A DNA stretch of 14,983 nt. Origin: DATJQA01 sp041169145 (GTDB lineage Bacteria > Patescibacteriota > Minisyncoccia > UBA6257 > 2-01-FULL-56-20). Below are positions 12,705-14,983 of the stretch, one piece after another (the stretch's first letter is position 1; the number at the start of each line of letters is the position of its first letter). The notes below the pieces were generated by a model that worked only from the letters and a program-made list of their open reading frames with translations, did not search any database and had not been told where the DNA came from. The position numbers were made by a program, and so were the translations under genes. Location of the stretch: contig JBEEJO010000014.1 of assembly GCA_041169145.1 (NCBI GenBank), forward strand, positions 1 through 14,983, in the 5' to 3' direction.

Positions 12705-12911
12705 CTACTCTCGCCGGTCCATCTCGCGCTGAACCGCGCGTTTTTTCAGCACGTCGCGTTTATCGTGAGATTTTCTGCTCCGGCCGAGGCCGAGGTCTAT
12801 TTTCACAAAATTCTTTTTGAGCGTGAATGCGAGTGCGACAAGCGACAATCTTTTTTCTTTCAGCTTCCCCGTCAGCTCTTGGATCTCTTCTTTGTGTACA
12901 AGAAGCCGCCG
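12705..12911 (-). pseudogene. 3'-end remnant of a second, diverged smpB gene
   Basis: One minus-strand frame encodes 68 residues from RRLLVHKEEI to QREMDRRE and a TAG (12707-12705). It aligns without gaps to the last 68 residues of SmpB at 13633-14070 with 46 identities counted by hand, and most changes are conservative. Nothing like the first 77 SmpB residues precedes it, and no plausible start codon exists, so it is probably not translated. Its upstream end runs into the PIG-L gene, whose last codons read the same DNA in another frame. The divergence at mostly tolerated positions suggests it was once part of a working gene, native or foreign, rather than a recent copy. Confidence 0.85.
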
Positions 12912-13630
12912 CGGGCGCGCTGTGTATAAGATGCACGGAGCGCGAAATATTCCGCCTGGAGCATCGCACGGGCAGCGGGCCTTGGCATATTGTGGAAAGG
13001 ATCACCGCGTTCGAGCTGCGACGCGTGTATCTTTAGGGCTTTCAATTTTCGCCTGCCGTCTATCTGCACGATAATATCAGGTGATTCAAGCGCATGATGA
13101 TGTTCTATATACACGCCATAGGCCCGACGTCGTGCAAGAGCTTGGATGCCGCGCGAATCCTGCAGCTCGGGCGACATGCAGAAGGCGAGATAGGGAACAC
13201 CGAGCTTCTCCGCGAGCGCTGCCGCGACATCACCGGCAGTGATATGGTCCAAATGTCCAGAAATGCCATCGCGCCCAAAGCCAAGGACCATATCGGGCTT
13301 CACGTGTGCCGAGAACGCCAAGAGTCCATGGCGGAGTGCGTTGCGGTGCTTTCGTTCGGACAAGCCCCCGTCCGGCAAGTCGCCCAGCTTTAGGGCCTCA
13401 ACGCGCAGGAATTTCGACACGCGTTCAAGCTCTCGCCTTCTGATGCGTTTCAACTCGGCGGACGAACGTTCCGTTTTCAGATGCGCTTTGCCGCGCTCGC
13501 CGAGCGTCGCACAGAAGACGAAGTTTTTTCCGCCCGCCGCGGCGTTCTTGAGCATCGTCCCGGCGGCAAGAAAGCTTTCGTCATCCGGATGCGCGGTAAC
13601 AACAAGCAGACGTTTGCCGAGGATGTGCAT
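12872..13630 (-). CDS. PIG-L / LmbE family deacetylase
   Basis: 252 residues, a zinc-dependent N-acetylglucosaminyl-type deacetylase. AHPDDE (13-18) supplies His14 and Asp17 as zinc ligands and Asp16 as probable base; HLDH (126-129) supplies the third ligand. Substrate is unknown; relatives act on GlcNAc-inositol, bacillithiol precursors or lipid-linked sugars. The ATG lies 2 nt after the smpB stop, so the two form an operon; GGGG about 9 nt upstream lies inside smpB. The family-like part seems to end near MLQAEYFALR. The last 14 or so residues (ARGGFLYTKKRSKS) are read from the smpB remnant in another frame, indicating that the original stop codon was lost at a recombination junction. Confidence 0.85.
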   Translation of the reverse strand: MHILGKRLLVVTAHPDDESFLAAGTMLKNAAAGGKNFVFCATLGERGKAHLKTERSSAELKRIRRRELERVSKFLRVEALKLGDLPDGGLSERKHRNALRHGLLAFSAHVKPDMVLGFGRDGISGHLDHITAGDVAAALAEKLGVPYLAFCMSPELQDSRGIQALARRRAYGVYIEHHHALESPDIIVQIDGRRKLKALKIHASQLERGDPFHNMPRPAARAMLQAEYFALRASYTQRARGGFLYTKKRSKS

Positions 13631-13632
13631 GA

Positions 13633-14070
13633 TTACTCGCCCCGTTCTATCTCGCGTTCGTGCGCGCGTTTCTTCAGCAGTTCGCGCTTGTCGGATTTCT
13701 TGCGCGAGCGTCCGAGACCGAGTTCAACCTTCACGAGATTCTTCTTCGTCACAAAGGAAAGCGCGACAAGCGACATGCCTTTTTCTTTCAGCTGGCCGGA
13801 GAGCGACTTGATCTCTTCTTTATGCAATAAAAGGCGGCGCGTCCGCGACGGGTCATAGTCATCCGGAACATTGTTCTGCTGATACGGCGGTATTTGGCAA
13901 TTGATCAAAAATGCTTCGCCGCCCCGAATAATGGCATACGCGCCCGCAAGGTTCCCATGACCAGCCTTCACGCTTTTCACTTCGTGACCGAATAGCTCAA
14001 TGCCGGCCTCGTAGTGTTCAAGGATCTCATAGTCGAATGTAGCGCGCCTGTTCTCGGATAACGGTTTCAT
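13633..14070 (-). CDS. smpB: SsrA-binding protein SmpB
   Basis: 145 residues, close to the usual 150-160. It binds the tRNA-like part of tmRNA (6733-7046) and brings it to stalled ribosomes. Visible family marks are NRRATFDYEILEHYEAGIEL (7-26), GHEVKSVKAGHGNL (28-41), FLINCQIPPY (54-63), the DYDPSRTRRLLLHKEEI block (71-87), and the basic tail LGLGRSRKKSDKRELLKKRA. ATG 14070 is preferred over the longer frame because it matches the family N-terminus and is preceded by both AAGGA and a -10 box. It is followed after 2 nt by the PIG-L gene. Confidence 0.95.
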   Translation of the reverse strand: MKPLSENRRATFDYEILEHYEAGIELFGHEVKSVKAGHGNLAGAYAIIRGGEAFLINCQIPPYQQNNVPDDYDPSRTRRLLLHKEEIKSLSGQLKEKGMSLVALSFVTKKNLVKVELGLGRSRKKSDKRELLKKRAHEREIERGE

Positions 14071-14076
14071 AACTTC

Positions 14077-14082
14077 CTTATA
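14077..14082 (-). promoter_or_regulatory. -10 box of the smpB operon
   Basis: TATAAG (14082-14077, minus) ends 6 nt before ATG 14070, compatible with a leaderless or nearly leaderless mRNA. AAGGA overlaps the box, so a longer transcript from upstream could also be translated. Confidence 0.4.
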
Positions 14083-14107
14083 GTACGCCGGTTGCGCAGT
14101 CCGGCGC

Positions 14108-14347
14108 AAAAACGACCGAAGGCTTGCGGTGAAACAAGCCTTTGATGAATACGGCGATTGCCGTTACGATAGAAGGGCAGAGCAAGCGAGGGAGTCGGTG
14201 TTTGGCGGGGTAGAGGGGAGCTATGGGGCGGGTTATGTGAAGATCGATTGTTCTGCGCCTACAATAGAGAGGTGGTGTGGGATTCCGAACTCACGTGTTG
14301 TCCGGAATCATGGTCCCCGTAGAGGGGGGTGGGCACACTCGCTTGCT
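14108..14347 (-). ncRNA. candidate structured RNA gene, unassigned
   Basis: The 317-bp gap between smpB and argS holds no convincing protein gene. On the minus strand a 10-bp perfect helix (AGCAAGCGAG 14347-14338 with CTCGCTTGCT 14190-14181) closes a 147-nt domain. Inside it are hairpins GATTCCG/CGGAATC (14281-14287/14303-14309), CCCC/GGGG (14315-14318/14324-14327) and ATTGT/ACAAT (14247-14251/14261-14265). ACGGC/GCCGT (14151-14155/14160-14164) follows, and then the terminator-like stem AAGGCTTG/CAAGCCTT (14119-14142) before a TTTTT tract at 14112-14108. No match to RNase P RNA, SRP RNA or 6S RNA was recognised. A leader RNA of argS on the + strand is the main alternative. Confidence 0.42.
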
Positions 14348-14353
14348 GTTCGT

Positions 14354-14381
14354 ATTGAACCATATCAGTACCTATCGTCAA
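14354..14381 (-). promoter_or_regulatory. possible promoter of the candidate RNA
   Basis: On the minus strand TTGACG (14381-14376) is followed after 16 nt by TTCAAT (14359-14354). The expected start, 6-7 nt downstream, falls at 14347, exactly the first base of the closing helix. Confidence 0.35.
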
Positions 14382-14388
14382 TATACCA

Positions 14389-14983
14389 ATGAAAGACCGC
14401 ATTATCGCCCTTTTACGCCAGGCGTTACCGCATGAAGCGGTCCTTGATGTTGAGATCCCACCACGGGTTGAGCTTGGCCACTATTCGACGAGCGTGGCGA
14501 TGAGGCTGGCAAAGACCGAGAAGCGCCCGCCGATGGAGGTCGCGAAAGAATTGGCAAAGAAAATAGAAGAAATAGCGCCGAAGGGTTTGTGCTCAAAAGT
14601 GGAGGCCGCTCCGCCGGGATTCGTGAATTTCTGGTTCTCGGACGAGACGGTCAAGGAAGAATTCGCGCGGTTAGCCAAAGAGGGTATCGTTTTTCCGAAC
14701 GCGGCAGCCAATCGAAAACAGACGGTCATCGTCGAATATGCCTCGCTCAATATCGCGAAACCGTTCCACGTCGGTTATCTGCGCAATATCGCCATCGGTG
14801 ATGCGTTCGCGAAGATATACGCCGCGCTCGGGTATCATGTGATCCGTTGGAACTATCTGGGCGATTGGGGAACGCAGTTCGGGAAGCTCATCGCCGCGTA
14901 CAAGCTGTGGGGGAAAAAAGAGGATATCGAACGAGAGCCCATTCAAGCGATGCTCGACCTCTATGTGCGTTTTCACGATGAAG
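14389..14983 (+). CDS. argS: arginyl-tRNA synthetase (N-terminal part, cut by window edge)
   Basis: 198 complete codons are visible. The enzyme charges tRNA-Arg with arginine. Residues about 1-105 are the N-terminal Add-1-type domain that contacts the tRNA (VELGHYSTSVAMRLAK, PPGFVNFWFSDETV). The class I catalytic core starts with VEYASLNIAKPFHVGYLRN and continues IGDAFAKIYAALGYHVIRWNYLGDWGTQFGKLI, which is characteristic of ArgRS. The HIGH-type signature reads H127-V-G-Y130 instead of HVGH, and the usual SxPN reads SLN. ATG 14389 gives the normal family N-terminus. No Shine-Dalgarno or convincing -10 box is seen before it. Confidence 0.93.
   Translation, partial: MKDRIIALLRQALPHEAVLDVEIPPRVELGHYSTSVAMRLAKTEKRPPMEVAKELAKKIEEIAPKGLCSKVEAAPPGFVNFWFSDETVKEEFARLAKEGIVFPNAAANRKQTVIVEYASLNIAKPFHVGYLRNIAIGDAFAKIYAALGYHVIRWNYLGDWGTQFGKLIAAYKLWGKKEDIEREPIQAMLDLYVRFHDE

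Noticed and set aside
12705..12914. Programmed frameshift fusing PIG-L to the SmpB-like tail
   Set aside because: A -1 shift would join the frames, but no slippery heptamer or stimulatory structure is seen before the PIG-L stop, and a deacetylase with half an SmpB is not a known fusion. A recombination scar is simpler.
14281..14292. 5S-rRNA-like string ATTCCGAACTC
   Set aside because: The sequence after it does not continue like 5S rRNA (no AAGTGAAA-type segment) and the flanks do not form the 5S helices; the match is by chance.
14129..14392. 87-codon + strand frame between smpB and argS
   Set aside because: It overlaps the argS start and several perfect inverted repeats, has no ribosome site and no protein-like composition.

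Overview
This window looks like chromosomal DNA of a candidate-phyla-radiation bacterium (Patescibacteria, Parcubacteria-like) of moderate-to-high GC. The lineage call is an inference. It rests on a surface protein with a KGFAPI-type N-terminal anchor, cysteine modules of the LCPDGSSVGRTGPNCEF type, a receiver protein lacking its phospho-acceptor Asp, and many small unassigned membrane or secreted proteins. No phage, transposase or CRISPR signal is visible.

Layout. 1-117 is the tail of a + strand gene. 146-427 (-) is a small membrane protein and 606-1142 (+) an unassigned protein. 1263-2346 (-) is a three-gene operon of STAS-domain (anti-sigma-antagonist-like) proteins joined by ATGA overlaps, with a TTGACA/17/TATCCT promoter and a terminator. 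Next on the minus strand come an AlkA-type DNA glycosylase (2419-3018), a DUF475/TerC-like membrane protein (3076-3990), a Cys-rich small protein (4186-4488), a PsbP-like surface protein with an 80-bp internal repeat (4656-5582) and a secreted protein (5811-6374). 6733-7046 (-) is the tmRNA gene with promoter, tag reading frame and terminator. 7211-7858 (+) is an orotate-type phosphoribosyltransferase. 8017-9324 (-) is a GH17 glucanase-like lipoprotein. 9545-10126 (+) is a pseudo-receiver protein, 10171-10659 (-) a DinB-like protein, 10860-11788 (-) a two-gene membrane operon and 11847-12686 (+) a membrane-anchored surface protein. 12872-14070 (-) is an smpB / PIG-L deacetylase operon, followed by a second, diverged smpB 3' end. 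14389-14983 (+) is the start of argS, cut by the window edge.

Working together. tmRNA and its partner SmpB lie about 7 kb apart and form the trans-translation rescue system. The STAS trio suggests a partner-switching regulator, but no kinase, phosphatase or sigma factor is present. The remaining genes are mostly single units with their own promoters and terminators.

Two expression styles are interleaved. One set (606, STAS, 4186, 5811, 7211, 8017) has a Shine-Dalgarno site and a small hairpin in the leader, several with TTGACA-like -35 boxes and strong terminators. The other (glycosylase, surface protein, receiver, DinB-like, the 11788/11847 pair, smpB) has a -10 box only 6-8 nt before the ATG, implying leaderless mRNAs.

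The most unusual items are the smpB 3'-end remnant entangled with the PIG-L gene, a candidate structured RNA gene at 14108-14347 (-), the leaderless promoters, and active-site substitutions in ArgS (HVGY), the receiver protein and one STAS copy.
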